Shown one piece after another: positions 35,313 to 46,890 of a stretch of 64,000 nt of DNA; position 1 is the first letter of the stretch; each line of letters begins with the position of its first letter. The DNA is from Telmatactis stephensoni. Taxonomy: Eukaryota; Cnidaria; Anthozoa; Actiniaria; Isophelliidae. The notes beneath the pieces were generated by a model. It saw only the letters and a program-made list of their open reading frames with translations, was not told where the DNA came from and ran no database searches. Both the position numbers and the translations under genes were made by a program. The stretch spans positions 620,001-684,000 of the forward strand of contig JALIZF010001791.1 in the NCBI GenBank assembly GCA_029948255.1, given 5' to 3'.

Positions 35313-36641
35313 ATGCCTTCAAGAAGAGAAAACTACAGTTTTTGTGGCTACTTGTGTGTGCTCATAATCTTTGGATTGTTGGAGTGTGTGGCTACAGGTA
35401 CAATGGTTTTTTAAAACTATTAACTTTTTGTTACTGCCTAACCGTTTGTAGCTTCAAAAAAGTGCATGATGACTCACTATAACTTTATTCCAGAACAGCA
35501 AGACTGAAAAAAACTTGCATATGAAAAAGAACGACAACATACTTCATCTCAAACACAGAATCACGGACTAATTATAAAGCATAATTTGAGATTGAGTACA
35601 TTAATTATATGTGTACTCAAATAGAAAGACTTAAAATAGTCGTTTACTTCCTTTGGAAATTTATTTTTCCTTCTAAATCTATCATTTCCATAGGTATTTG
35701 TGTTTACAGTGTAGGCCAGCTGAATTCATTATGGATTACTGCATGCGGTTTTGAATTTTGATAACTTGCACTTCATTCTGACAATACACAAAACTCGAGA
35801 TGCTAAATGGAACTTTGATTTACAAATTAATGTAATTTCCAGCCTCTTTTGTCTATAAATTCTATTGTATTGAGCATGAAGAATAAAAACATTTTGAGAT
35901 AAAATAGATTAGCGTGAAGGATGGGAATTTTCGCGGCTGACAACTCAGTTATGCCTACCTGGAGTGGCCCAGTCGACATAACGACATTAATAAAATTCCT
36001 CTGTTTCTCTTATCTAAACAAGCAAAATAACTTTTTCTTGTGTATATTTTCCTCAAAATTGTAATATTAACATGCACATAGCGTATTCATATATGCTGTT
36101 TAACTCAAAAAGGCGAGTTTTTATCATAGAAAAATTGGAGGTGAGTGCACGCTTCCTGATCGAACTGTGAGTACGGGTTTGATGAAATTCATTAGTGAGA
36201 AAAGACGTGTTTACTAAGGAATCAATTAGCACAGATTCCACACCCCTGTATAAATCAATTTAGCTGAACCTATTTTGTGTAAATTAATTATAAAAAGGAC
36301 AAACTACGAAAATTTTAAATCCCGCGAGCACCGTACCGCACCAATCAAAGAAAAACTACAAAACTTGACAGCGTGCTAAACACACTTCAAACCAATATTT
36401 TTTTCGAAAATCAAACAGTTATACACAAGCTACACATAAAGCTCATTTTTAAAGTGATCAGTTCAAAATAATGCGTACATGTGAAATATTGTCGGCGAAA
36501 ATATTCAGAGGAAATCTTTTGACTAGGAAAGTTTTGAAAGTCATATCATTCTTTTGATTTTTGTTTTCTTTCTTTGTTGTTGTTGTTGTTGTTGTTGTTA
36601 ATTGTCTTTCTTTCTTTCTTTCTTTCTTTTTTTCTTTGCAT

Positions 36642-36724
<83 letters not shown>

Positions 36725-39107
36725 TTCTCAACAGCGTTCAATAGCTCAAACCACTCTTTACCAACCTCTTCACTAGTTACGAATGTTACATTTAGTCAAG
36801 TTCTTGTAACACCATCTTTGATCACACCAAACGTAACATCATCTGCAAGAGTACACCATGGAACACAAACAACTATCAGCTGGTCGTCGACAACTTCTGT
36901 GGCGCCATCAATTAGTCCAAATGCTACTACCACTCCAACGAACAAGAGAAAACCACCCCCTAAAAGCAAATTGTCATCGTTTGGTATCGTCATGTTATCA
37001 CTTGGAGGAATTCTCATCGTAGGAATGATTGTTTCTTTGTTGGTGATTTGTTGTCGTGGACGAGAGAGGGGGTAAGAAACATTAAATGAGAATTTGAATG
37101 CATGGAATTAAAATAGTAAAAATAGAGACATTTATTGGTTGTTGCAGACCATAGCATCGCCTTTGCATCGCAACCAGGGCTATGCTTTAATGGTGGTTGA
37201 AACTCACAAATAGCTGACAAAACACTGCATCACTACTACAAACAAATTTCTTTTTCTTTTTTAATCCCGTTTCTCTCGAGTATGCGAGAACAAACATGAG
37301 AAACAATTTTGTAACCTTAAATCATGCAAATAAAAAGCAAAAATGCTCTTTGGATTGAAAAGATAATAGCCCTCGTTCAATATATTGAATGAGCGATAGC
37401 GATCAATGGAGCTAGTCAAATCGCGGCTTAGGGGAAATAGAACGTTGATTACGATTTCTATATTATTAGACCGGAGCCTACGTTTTGAAAATTGCTTTGT
37501 CAGTGTGTGTGATCACTCAACCAAGATATCAAAAGTGTTCTATTTTTGACAACAAACTAGGTAAAAAGGCTTTAAATACAGAAAAAATGAGAAAAAATAA
37601 GTTTTGTGACTTTTTTGTTTCAGACCAGAAGGTGCGCACGTTCCTCATTCAAACGTCAAGATGAAACCATGGAAGTAAGTCAAACCAGTACGCACTAAGT
37701 ATTGATGATGATTGTGATGATGCTGATCGTAATGATGATAACGTAGCCTACGGCCACGATCGGTGACCTTGCGTGACGTCACGCAACGTAACGGCTCGTG
37801 GCGTGACGTGTGACGATACTAAAAATGTCCACGTGACTAAAGATGATGATTATAAAAATTAGTCTTTATGATGATGATGATGATTACGATTACTACATGA
37901 TCATCTTCAACAGACCATCCGAGTTAAGTACAGCTAATGAGCTGACAGAAGACACCGTAGATGTTCTAGATCAAACCAATCACTCTCAAAGTCACCATAA
38001 TTCAGGTTTAACAAGGTCAGTAAGTGGATTATTTGCTCCGTGAATTATAGGCTTTGATGCATACATGCATATCTATTAATCCTTTAAGTAATTATACTAT
38101 ACAGGATGCTAAAAGGTGAACAGAATACAAAATATAGGCAGAGTCAATAAATGAATAACAGCCGACCAAACCAGCACTTAACCAAACTTTAATTCAGCAA
38201 AATCAAATTTATACTCTCAAAAGAGGTGCGGTCATGAGAATCGAGGGAAAGATTGATAGCACCTCATGTTGGAGTTGATTGTCGATAGAGAAAGGATCAA
38301 GAACATGCATTTCTATTTCCGACAGCATGGTGTTTTAAGTTTTGTTTTTGTAGTATTTAGGTAACAATTTATTTTAATTTGTTTACAGTAGTCCTCACAC
38401 TAGTCCAACACTATCAGTACCATCAGCGTCCAACAACAACGTTATCAGTACACCTACAGGGACATTCAGGTAAACTCCACTCACCCCTGCCAAATAACGT
38501 ACAGTGAACAGTGCTCTATAAATGGTTTTGACTTCTCCGATTAACCAATGGAACAGTCTTCCTCATGCAGCATTATAGCATCCCCCGTAAGAGTTTGTTC
38601 GGCCCACTACAAGCGAATTATAAGGGGAATTTACTGACCGGAACTAAAATCTGCTGCACAGTGCGCGTGATGATATTGTAATGAGAGATTTCTGGTTCAT
38701 TCAGTAGGACTCTACAAACACATTCTCCCAGTGGAGACTTGGGGGAATTCGGACGTAAATTATCACTTGGTCGCCAGGCCTATGAACCACAAAATGTGAC
38801 CCCAGAAGAGAAGCCCGCTGAGTGCGAGCCCGTAAAAGAATCTGAGGTACATCACTGTGATGTGACTACTTTATGAATCAAATCGCTTTTGAATTGGTGA
38901 AAGTGGAGAATTTTTTCTAAGTTAATTTGTTGAAAGTGCATGACCAAACTACGAGTGGTTTGGAAAGGTGGCAAAGAAATTCTCGTCAACCACGCCCAGG
39001 TCTCCACGCGGAAGAGCGGCAAGTCTTCGGGGTAGTTTGGAACGTAATTATTTTCTCTTTGTTCACAGAGAGAGCAAGATGATATGACAACGGTCCACTA
39101 TGTATAA
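35313..39107 (+). CDS. Unrecognised single-pass membrane glycoprotein
   Basis: Seven exons join in frame with intron phases 1,2,2,2,2,0: 35313-35397, 36735-37071, 37624-37674, 37914-38015, 38389-38469, 38705-38846, 39069-39107. They give 278 residues. I do not recognise the family. Visible: a signal peptide (hydrophobic CGYLCVLIIFGLLECVATA), an ectodomain of about 85 residues rich in Ser, Thr and Asn with at least five N-glycosylation sequons, a Lys/Pro stretch (KRKPPPKSK), one membrane helix (IVMLSLGGILIVGMIVSLLV) followed by CCRGRERG, and an acidic, Ser/Pro-rich cytoplasmic tail of about 140 residues ending TTVHYV. The layout recalls small mucin-like or adhesion/receptor stalk proteins. The first exon (signal peptide) is supported by frame and splice sites only. 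Confidence 0.72.
36575..36726 (+). repeat. Compound microsatellite (GTT)n-(CTTT)n-(TTTA)n
   Basis: About 8 GTT units, 6 CTTT units, then some 21 uninterrupted TTTA units from about 36643. It ends only 8 nt before the splice acceptor of the membrane-protein exon 2 and so replaces the normal polypyrimidine tract. Confidence 0.95.
37375..37545 (+). repeat. Dispersed repeat shared with 41.65 kb
   Basis: GGGGAAATAGAA, ATTTCTATATTATTAGACC and GTGTGTGATCACTCA blocks recur in order at 41690-41810. No ORF. Confidence 0.6.
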
Positions 39108-39828
39108 AAAATAAATTTCTAAAGAGGTAAATGACAGCTTATAACCCACAATACAACAAAAAACATCTGAACATATTTTTTCACTCATAGGGTCAAGTTT
39201 GAATGTTCAATACAGGTATCAAAATGTTGCAACAAATTAACTAACCTAACTTGTTTTCTGGTTTCATAGAAGATGAACATTGTGATGCGATCAGGAAATA
39301 AACTAAAGCTCTATGGTTGAGGGCCACTGCCAAGAAAAGTGTCAGAACATATACGATATTACAGTATTTTATTTCTTATTATCAGCTTTGCTTTACAAGA
39401 TATCATAAGTATCTGCACTACTGAGATATTTTTCTATTTCTTGCTATCATCTATAAAAATATGCTACTGTAAAAATGTGAATAAATGATGAACGATCCAT
39501 TTGAATGCTGCTGTTATATTTACTGTATTACAGCACGAACCTCAAAACTGTGACCAGTGTTAATATATTCTCATACTTTTTGCCTCACCATCCTCCAATT
39601 ACTAGCAGTTAGATAAGATGTAAGATCATATAATCCTCCAATGCTGATTGGATGATTGTTCAGTGGAAAGTATGTGAACAGGTGGTCATACTTTGGGGCT
39701 TTGTGCTGTAAATATTATTGATTTATACTGTTAATAGTCTACAACCTCTCTTTTTTCCAATAAATTTCTCAAACTAGAGGCTTTTCTGTAACACTTGTAA
39801 ATATGTTATTGTTGATATATAATGATTC
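39108..39828. other. Convergent 3' spacer
   Basis: Between the membrane-protein gene (+) and the Cwc2-like gene (-). AATAAA occurs at about 39109 and 39480. Nothing else recognised. Confidence 0.55.
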
Positions 39829-40831
39829 TTAGTCTTCATCTGATGACGATGACCCATAGTCACCTACCAATGGCTTAACAGTCTGTTCTGCATCAACTTT
39901 TTCATTTTTCTTGTCACCAACTAAACGTTCTGATTCTTTCTGTTTTTGAGACCAAGCAACTAAATCAGATAGTGTTTTGGGAGGGGAGGGTTGGGAAGTA
40001 TGTTCATGATAGACAAATCCAGTTGTATTGTCTTGATAAAGGTAATCTGTATTTGGATAATATCCAGTGAAGTTATCAACACTGGAATGATGTTTCTTTT
40101 GTACTGGTGGACCTGTGACCTGATCTAGTATCCCAGAATTCATTGCTACATCAGCAAGCTTTCTTCTAGGCATTGATTTCTTTTCTTTTTTCAGCCCAAG
40201 GATTTGGGTCTCTAGTAGCCCAACGAATATTCAATACCTCGTTGTTGTCCAAAGACTGTCTCTGCATAGCTTCCATTGCAAACTCTGCATTTCCACGATC
40301 TTTATATCGCACAAATGCAACGCCTTTGCTTTCAAGTATTCGTACGTTATCGATTTCACCCCATTCCTTAAAGTGTTTATAAACAATACTATGCATGTCT
40401 GGAGTTCTAACAATACCCCCTACATAAAGGGTTCTTGATGTTTCATCATCAGCTGTAAACGAACCCACACCACTCTGATCATCCCGTACACTTTCATGTC
40501 TCTCTCTACCAAAGATATCCTTCATTACATCTTCGCTATAAAAATTTCCTCTCTTTGGTATAACATGCAGCCAAGGGCAGTCGTAACCCAGAGGACAGCA
40601 GCCCCGAGCAAAGTTTAAACAAATCCCAGCAGTATCGTTGTGATTTCCTCTAGTCTCACCAGCATCAGTAGCAACGTTACATCGAGTAGATGCCTTGAGT
40701 ATTTCCCCACCAGGTTTGTGACGTTCTCCTGCATATTTGTTGTACCAAATGTTGTAGTCTTGTTTGGACTTTTTGTCCGATTTTTGTGGTCCGATAGGCG
40801 GTTTCGTTATTTGTTTTCTTGCTTTGACCAT
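39829..40831 (-). CDS. CWC2: Cwc2-like pre-mRNA splicing factor, intronless, with one frameshift
   Basis: Frame 1 (40831-40166) starts MVKARKQITK and has the Cwc2 'torus' with CCCH-type zinc finger (STRCNVATDAG, then ICLNFARGCCPLGYDCPWLH, about residues 45-92) and an RRM (RNP2 LYVGGI, RNP1 KGVAFVRY, about 130-205), ending at a stop right after DPNPWAEKRKEINA. Frame 2 (40173-39829) goes on with 114 codons of tail (KLADVAMNSG, YYPNTDYLYQ, an acidic SSSSDED end). The frames meet at an A6/A4 run (about 40183-40193 on the plus strand); a one-base difference there would join them, so sequencing error, a real null allele or recoding are all possible. Yeast Cwc2 binds U6 RNA in the active spliceosome; in human this role is assigned to RBM22, which differs in sequence. 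Divergent from LYRM7. Confidence 0.82.
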
Positions 40832-41057
40832 GGTTCAGAGTGCTTTAGTAATTGACTTCAATTTCTTAATAAATATAAAATGTACTTGATTTCGAAAAGA
40901 GCATGAAAACTTCGCAGAACGTTTAGAAGACAACTTCGGCGTCCATCTTTGCTTCTAAGCCACAGGAAGCCCAATTTGACGTTGAGGGGACTGGGTACGA
41001 AATCAAAACCGGGCTTCCTGTGTAGGTTGTAAGAAACAAGACTCTTTTTGACAGAAA
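40832..41057. promoter_or_regulatory. Bidirectional promoter Cwc2-like / LYRM7
   Basis: 226 bp between start codons. Two opposed ETS-like cores lie here: CCACAGGAAGCCC at about 40969 and GGGCTTCCTGTG at about 41010. ATCTTTGCTTC and GGCGTCCATC are also present. No TATA box at either side. Confidence 0.6.
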
Positions 41058-42746
41058 ATGAGTTCATTACGGTCAAAGGTAACTAAAATAATAATTCATT
41101 AGTTTTTGTGGCTATCTATATAGTGTAATAAACCTTTAATATTAAAATAATTTTGGATGTGTACAACAACTCTTAAAAAATCCATTATATTCTTGTAAGA
41201 CACATTCCTAGCTTACATCTATAAATAGACTAGTTTGGTGCTATATTTTCTATATTTTCTAAAGTATTTGCTTTGTTCATCTACATCTCCGTGGTTCATT
41301 GATGTACATTCCTCATATTTCCACAGGCTGTCACCAAATTTCTTTAATGTATATACTATGTGCAATATGTAGCTCCAGAAAATATCCATACCCCACCACA
41401 GAGGGAATTTGTAAATGGAGCCCCCTATCCTCTGGAACTTCCATTTGTCTTCCATACAATCTCTGAATTTTGTTCTTTTTACAACCCCCTCTCCCCCTCC
41501 CCTCCTGAATTTACCAATTCCCTCCGTGGTGGGGGTATGGATGTTTTCTGGATCTATACAATCAAGGTTGACATTGAGCCATAGCGAATTTGCATTCATT
41601 TTGGTCTTGGCTTGATGCTTGTTGCTTTGAACCGTGACAACATTTTTTGAAATAGGTGTATATTGCTTTAGTGATCATGAACAGTGGGTTCAAGTTGAGT
41701 CTCAGGGGGAAATAAAATGCTAATAAAATTTCTACATTGTTAGACCACAGCCTCATTTTGAATTGGTTGTGTGTGATCACTCACTGAATATATCAGAAGT
41801 TGTCTATTATACAGTTAATACTAACAGACACTTCCCAGTGGCGGATCCAAGGGGGGGGCAGGGGAGCTGGTGCACCCCCCTTTTCATTTGGGCCTTCCTT
41901 ATTTTTTATCTTTCTCTCTCACACACTCTATATATCTTCTGTCTAAACGTATAGGACAATGTACTTTACCAAAGCTTGACTTTCTAAATGTTTGTTGTTG
42001 TTGGTTTTATCGTAATTATTAATCAAATTGACGCGCCTTAGCTCAAATTTCGCACTCACTACGCTCGCGAAAAAGATAGTCATAGTATATGGTGTTAGCC
42101 ATTCGAAATTTCATTGCTTGCTACAGCCCTGCAATGTTATCATTTACTTTAGAAGGGGGGGTTAAGGAAGCTAAACCCCCACCAACGTGTTTTGTAAAAT
42201 GGTGCCCCCCCTTTCAAAAATTCTAGATCTGCTGCTGCTTCCCATAAGCAGATACCTCTCACAAACAGACAGCAACCACCAGTCCCAGTACTCCTGACAA
42301 ACTACACATTTTCTACGTTTTTTAATCTCCTATAAGTGGACACCTCTCATAAGCAGACACTTATTTCTGGTCCCAATGATGTCCACTAAGGACATTTAAC
42401 TGTAACTACTAGTCTCTATTGTTTGTGACCTTTGTGTTATGTATTCATATCGCAGGTTCTTGGCTGCTATAGAAGCTTACACAGAGCAAGACTTAAAACA
42501 TTTAAAAGTGACAAAGCTGCACTAGAAGCAGGTCGACAGAGAATCAGAGAAGAATTTATCAAAAATAAACATGAAACAGACCCCAGCAAAATCGAGGAAC
42601 TTATAAAAATTGGGAGAGATGTTGAAAAAATGTTGCGTCAAGCTGTGGTCCAAGGTATATATAATACTGAAAAAGAAAGTTATGAAATGAAGATAACAGA
42701 AGAAACATTATTACAAAACAATGCACCATTGCCACCCAAGAAATAG
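41058..42746 (+). CDS. LYRM7: LYR motif-containing protein 7 (complex III assembly factor)
   Basis: Two exons: 41058-41078 (only seven codons, MSSLRSK) and 42456-42746, joined in phase 0 to 103 residues (human 104). LYRM7/MZM1 is a small mitochondrial-matrix chaperone that holds the Rieske iron-sulfur protein before it enters respiratory complex III. Family blocks seen: YRSLHRARLKTFKSDKAALE, RIREEFIKNK, the KIEELIKIGRDVEKMLR helix and VVQGIYNTEKES. The first exon is inferred from the ATG, a GTAACT donor and frame; without it the protein lacks a start. Confidence 0.92.
41690..41810 (+). repeat. Dispersed repeat shared with 37.4 kb
   Basis: GGGGGAAATAAAATG, ATTTCTACATTGTTAGACCA and GTGTGTGATCACTCACTGAA parallel the other copy. 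In the LYRM7 intron. Confidence 0.6.
41836..42237. mobile_element. hAT-like non-autonomous element
   Basis: Starts CAGTGGCGGATCCAAGGGGG and ends CCCCCCCTTTC ... GATCTGCTGCTG, an imperfect inverted terminus of the CAGTGGCG type common among hAT-derived elements. Flanks share CTTCC. The interior (about 400 bp) has no transposase. Confidence 0.55.
42240..42412. repeat. AAGCAGACACC-type repeat
   Basis: Repeated CATAAGCAGATACCTCTCAC, CTATAAGTGGACACCTCTCA and CATAAGCAGACAC units, related to the short MITE at 22891-22984. In the LYRM7 intron. Confidence 0.6.
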
Positions 42747-43250
42747 TCTGTTGTTACAAGAACTAAAATAATCAGAAATGATTTTATTTAAAGAGAACTT
42801 TCTTTGTTTGCTTCTTATGAGGACAAAGAATTTCAAATGGTTCTTTGAAGTTAATACTAGAAAATTGTCTTCTAACTTTATTGGGCATCTGCAAATTTTC
42901 TGTGAATTGAAAATCTCAACATAAATTTTTGACTTTGTGCAGCCATCCAGTGAAACGTTTTAATGCAGATACAAAAAGTGAGAAAAATAAAAGCGATCTT
43001 GCATTTATATTTTAAGAATTTTTTTTAAATTTAATATTTTATATAAATTTGGTTTGGTTACATGTTATCTCCCCTCCCTCCCCCTATGGGGCCGGGGAGC
43101 AGGATTGTGATAGGGTATTGATTAATGACCATTATATTGTGCCCCCTATTACAACATGTGCTCCATCATAAAACCTCCATTTTGAAGATCGCCTGTGGAG
43201 AGGAAAGAAGACAACAGAAATTAGAGAATTATTTTGGTTTTACAACTAAA

Positions 43251-44106
43251 ATGAGTTTCGACGGTAGTAAAGGACCTCCTAATATTGACGGAATGACTAG
43301 TTTGAAGGTCGATAACCTTACTTATCGCACGGGAATTGACGATCTCAAGAAGGTTTTCGGAAAATATGGTGATGTCGGTGACATTTATATTCCACGCGAT
43401 CGCGACCGTCTTCAATCTCGGGGCTTTGCCTTCGTCCGATTTTGGGAAAAAAGAGACGCCGAAGATGCCATGGATTTGCTAGATAAAAGTATCTTGGATG
43501 GGAGAGAAATTCGAGTTCAAATGGCTCGTTATGGTCGTCCAACAGAAACCTACAAACCAAGACGCCGTGGGTACAACAACTCGTATGGAGGGCGCTATCG
43601 ATCGAAATCACGCTCTCGTTCGCCTCGAAGAAGGTAAAATATAAAGTTAAGATAACCTTAATGTGATATTTAGTTAAATATAACTCAAGAATGGCGCTTT
43701 TGTACATGTAATTTCACTTTCAGTATCCAATCTTGAGTTATGACGTTCTTGGCTCCAAGCCAGATATTTTTCTTTTGCGCCATATTCTGAAGGGATTTTT
43801 TCCTTGATTTGTAGAAGCCGCCGCTATTCCAGATCACGATCAAAGTCTCCTCGTCGGCGTTACTCTCGTTCAAGATCTCCAAGAAGAAATCGTTCTCGAT
43901 CTGCCAGCCCTCGTCGTTCCAGAAGCCCTGTTAGACGCGTGTCTCGTTCTCGAAGTCCATCACCATCAAATCGCCGTTCACGTTCCCGCTCCAGATCGCC
44001 ACCACCTCGATCCCGCTCCGGCTCACCAAAACGCTCTACATCTCGTTCACCAAGAGATCGTAATGACAATAACGGAGAATATGCCGATGGTTCAAATAAC
44101 GAATAG
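43251..44106 (+). CDS. SRSF2: Serine/arginine-rich splicing factor 2 (SC35)
   Basis: Two exons, 43251-43633 and 43815-44106, join in phase 2 to 224 residues (human 221). The N-terminal RRM (about 17-95) has RNP2 LKVDNLTY and RNP1 RGFAFVRF, and [14 protein letters not shown] and [10 protein letters not shown] are diagnostic for SRSF2. The C-terminal RS domain is rich in SR, SP and RSRSRS repeats and ends in an acidic-polar tail ([14 protein letters not shown]). Nuclear-speckle splicing regulator that binds exonic enhancers and recruits U1/U2 components. The intron splits the first part of the RS domain and contains competing hairpins. AATAAA at about 44772 is a candidate poly(A) signal. Confidence 0.95.
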
Positions 44107-46708
44107 TCGATCTGTAATATTTTGTGTATGCTTTTGCATATTTTTCTTTCAGGGGATGTGTTGTATTAGCAGACTTCAAGACAGTTTGATTGCAGACTTC
44201 TCGTTGTAGTAGCTTCCTTTTGTGATAGGTAGTAACACAACTTTAATTTCAGGAAATTTTCGTTTTGGCAGACTAAAAGAATGCGAAATTTAGTGCCAAA
44301 TGGCATAGCTCACATATATATTTGCTTCTGCAATAGGCAGTGTACATTATAAATGCATGCCACATCTGTGACAAATTTTGGTCTTTCGATTTACTTAAAA
44401 ATCCCTAAAACTGTTTCCACACTGCACAAATATTTTTTCTAATAATTGATACATCTTCCCCAGTAATTAGAGCAGTGTTCAGTAGATTGAACTGTGGTAA
44501 GAACCAAGGACAATCTTGGTATTTTTAGCTCTGTAGATTTGCATACATTTGTTAAAATGTTTTGTTGATGTATAATGTAAATATGGCCATCTTTGCTTTT
44601 TGTTTTTCTCACTCAACAAAAGTAGCACAATACAGAACCAAATAGCCACAGGAGAACAACACCTGCAGACAGTTCCAGTGGAATTATTGCAATTTTTTTT
44701 ACCTATTTTGATATCTCAACTCTCTAAAAACTTGACCTTGTGTTGTCCATTTTATAGCGAGTTCACTATATAATAAAAGTTTTATAGTTGAGTTAGAAAG
44801 AAAGCAAGATGGCCCCCTATAACATGCTTGATGTGTATTCTCTGAGTCCTACCCCATTAAATCTATCCCTTTCCTGTAGGCGCAGTAGTTAAATGCAGTA
44901 TTGGTCAGCTGACCTGTTTATGCAGTGATACCAGAGTGTCTACAGTGTATTGCTGTGATCCTGAGTTGCTGATCTTGGCATTGGTGCAGTTACACTGTGT
45001 TGCAGATTGATTGCAGACTCATTCAAATCAGCCGCAGCCTGTACGCCAAAAAGCTGAAATTTTGTTGCAGAATCCAGACTTGGATAAATTGGCAGCTGTG
45101 TCCTAAAAAATATTTGACAGAAAAAAAGCTTGATGCAGACAAAAAGTGGCATGAAAATGTGAATTGGCCAATGCAGAAAGTGTTGACATGAGAGTTCCAC
45201 CTAGAATTATCAACTGATCCTTGTTTGTGAAGATTATTGTGGTTGAGGTTGGTTCTTATGTGGGAGAAGAGTTGAAAGATAGGGTGTTGGTCATGGCATA
45301 AAGTTTGCAGATAAAATAGTTGACTTTTGAATCCAGGGTGTTGCGTAGAATGCAAATGATAAGCTGAATTTGAAGTCTTGGTTGTAAAAGCAGTCAAAAT
45401 TTTAATGCAATATATATATGGCTAATCAAATGTAAATAGTTGAAAGAAAGTGTGTGGTGGGAGTGGAGAAAGTCTTTAAGGGTTGATGACAATGTCTGGC
45501 TTTGGTGCAATGTTGGGTTTTCCTGGAAACGAAAAGGTTTTGTGGTAGAGGTATGAGTGTAGTGAGTTACTTCAGAAAGGGAATGATCTAATAAGAATGA
45601 GGGTTTTCCAGAAAAGAGGCAAAAGTGTGGGGTAATTCAAAGGACCAAAAAAAAAGTGGGACATTGAGAGGTTGAAAGATGTGTGAAAGGGAAGGAAAGT
45701 GAAAAACTGTAGGGCGTGTGCTTCCATGATTAAAGGTAAGAAGAAGAGTTCTGAACCTTGTCAAAACATTTTATCAGAACTTTTTTCTCTGGTGTTGTGG
45801 TTTTGAATTTTCCACTGGTTTGAATTTTTGGGCATTTTGCTTTCCTATATCCTCCATTGCAGACGTCTTTTGTAGTTTGCATAAAGCTTTAAGGTGAACC
45901 AAGCTAGCTTTCCTACGCAACTTCTTTTTATGTCAACCCTTGTAAATGTAGCCATAAAACCCAACCTTGCAGATTTTAAATCAATGGAAAATATAAAGCC
46001 ACAAAAATTTTGTATTTTTAAATATAAACAATGGTTGAGAGCAAATGGTGCAATGCAGCAATATTTGGTACTACAGGTGTTGACAGATAGCAGCATCTGA
46101 CAAGTCTTGCAGCAAGTGTCTGGCAACAAGTAGAGTGCAAACAATATATTGGTGAAATGCAAACTACTAAATAGTGCTAATTAAAAGAATTTGCATAAAA
46201 TTGCACAGTTAAGTATTGCAAATATTTTGCGGATATACTGTACTCTGTCCAATTGTTGCTGACAAGCAATGGAAATACTTTGCAATTTCAATACTGTTTT
46301 GCCTAAGCCCCCTATTCAAGTATGATTGCAAGAAAACTTTATACCACAGGAGTACTGCAAGTTGTGGGATCTAAGAGAAATGTGTATTTATGGTTCTGAA
46401 CTGTAATTGAAATCAATTTTTTGAGTTTTGAAGAAGTTCAGTAAAGTGGTGCACTTTTGTAGTGTCACCTTCAATTAGCTTGATTACAGAATCTCATTAA
46501 CAAAAGTGGACTCCATTGTCCGCCATTTACTTCCCTGCCTATAGTTTTAACTAGAAACAACGTAGTGAGCTTTTATGGGGTACTTTTAAATTTGTAACAG
46601 AAAAAGAATTACCATAGTTGAAAAGAGCATGAAGTTTGAAGAAATTAAATCCAAAACTCGCGATGAAAATTGTGAATTTGTATGAAGAAAACCTTTGATG
46701 GTAGGGGA
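44107..46708. other. SRSF2 3'UTR and gene-free spacer
   Basis: No ORF with domain or splice support. Moderately T-rich on the plus strand. 46560-46700 is partly inverted relative to 46705-46770 (AAGAAAAC/GTTTTC, AACTCGCGATG), which suggests a further fold-back repeat. Confidence 0.55.
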
Positions 46709-46890
46709 ATGTTTTCATACAAAATTTCGATTTTGGAAAATTCATATCTTTGTGAGTTTGAAAGTTACTTCATTCAAATTTCACAGTTTTATTAATTTTG
46801 AAGTGCTCTTTCCAGCTATGGTACTTATATTTCTGTATTTATAGTATTTATAGTACTGTGACTTGGAATTACATGATAAAAGCTCATTGG
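46709..46890 (+). repeat. Dispersed repeat shared with 9.0 kb
   Basis: Second copy of the family at 9020-9200, with GTTTTCATACAAAATTTCGA, TTTCACAGTTTTATTAATTT and GCTCTTTCCAGCTATGGTA. Confidence 0.65.

Noticed and set aside
40173..40855. Plus-strand ORFs antisense to the Cwc2-like gene
   Set aside because: No domain; they lie opposite a frame with clear zinc-finger and RRM motifs.
43860..44069. Arg/Glu-rich ORF on the minus strand
   Set aside because: Shadow of the SRSF2 RS domain on the other strand.
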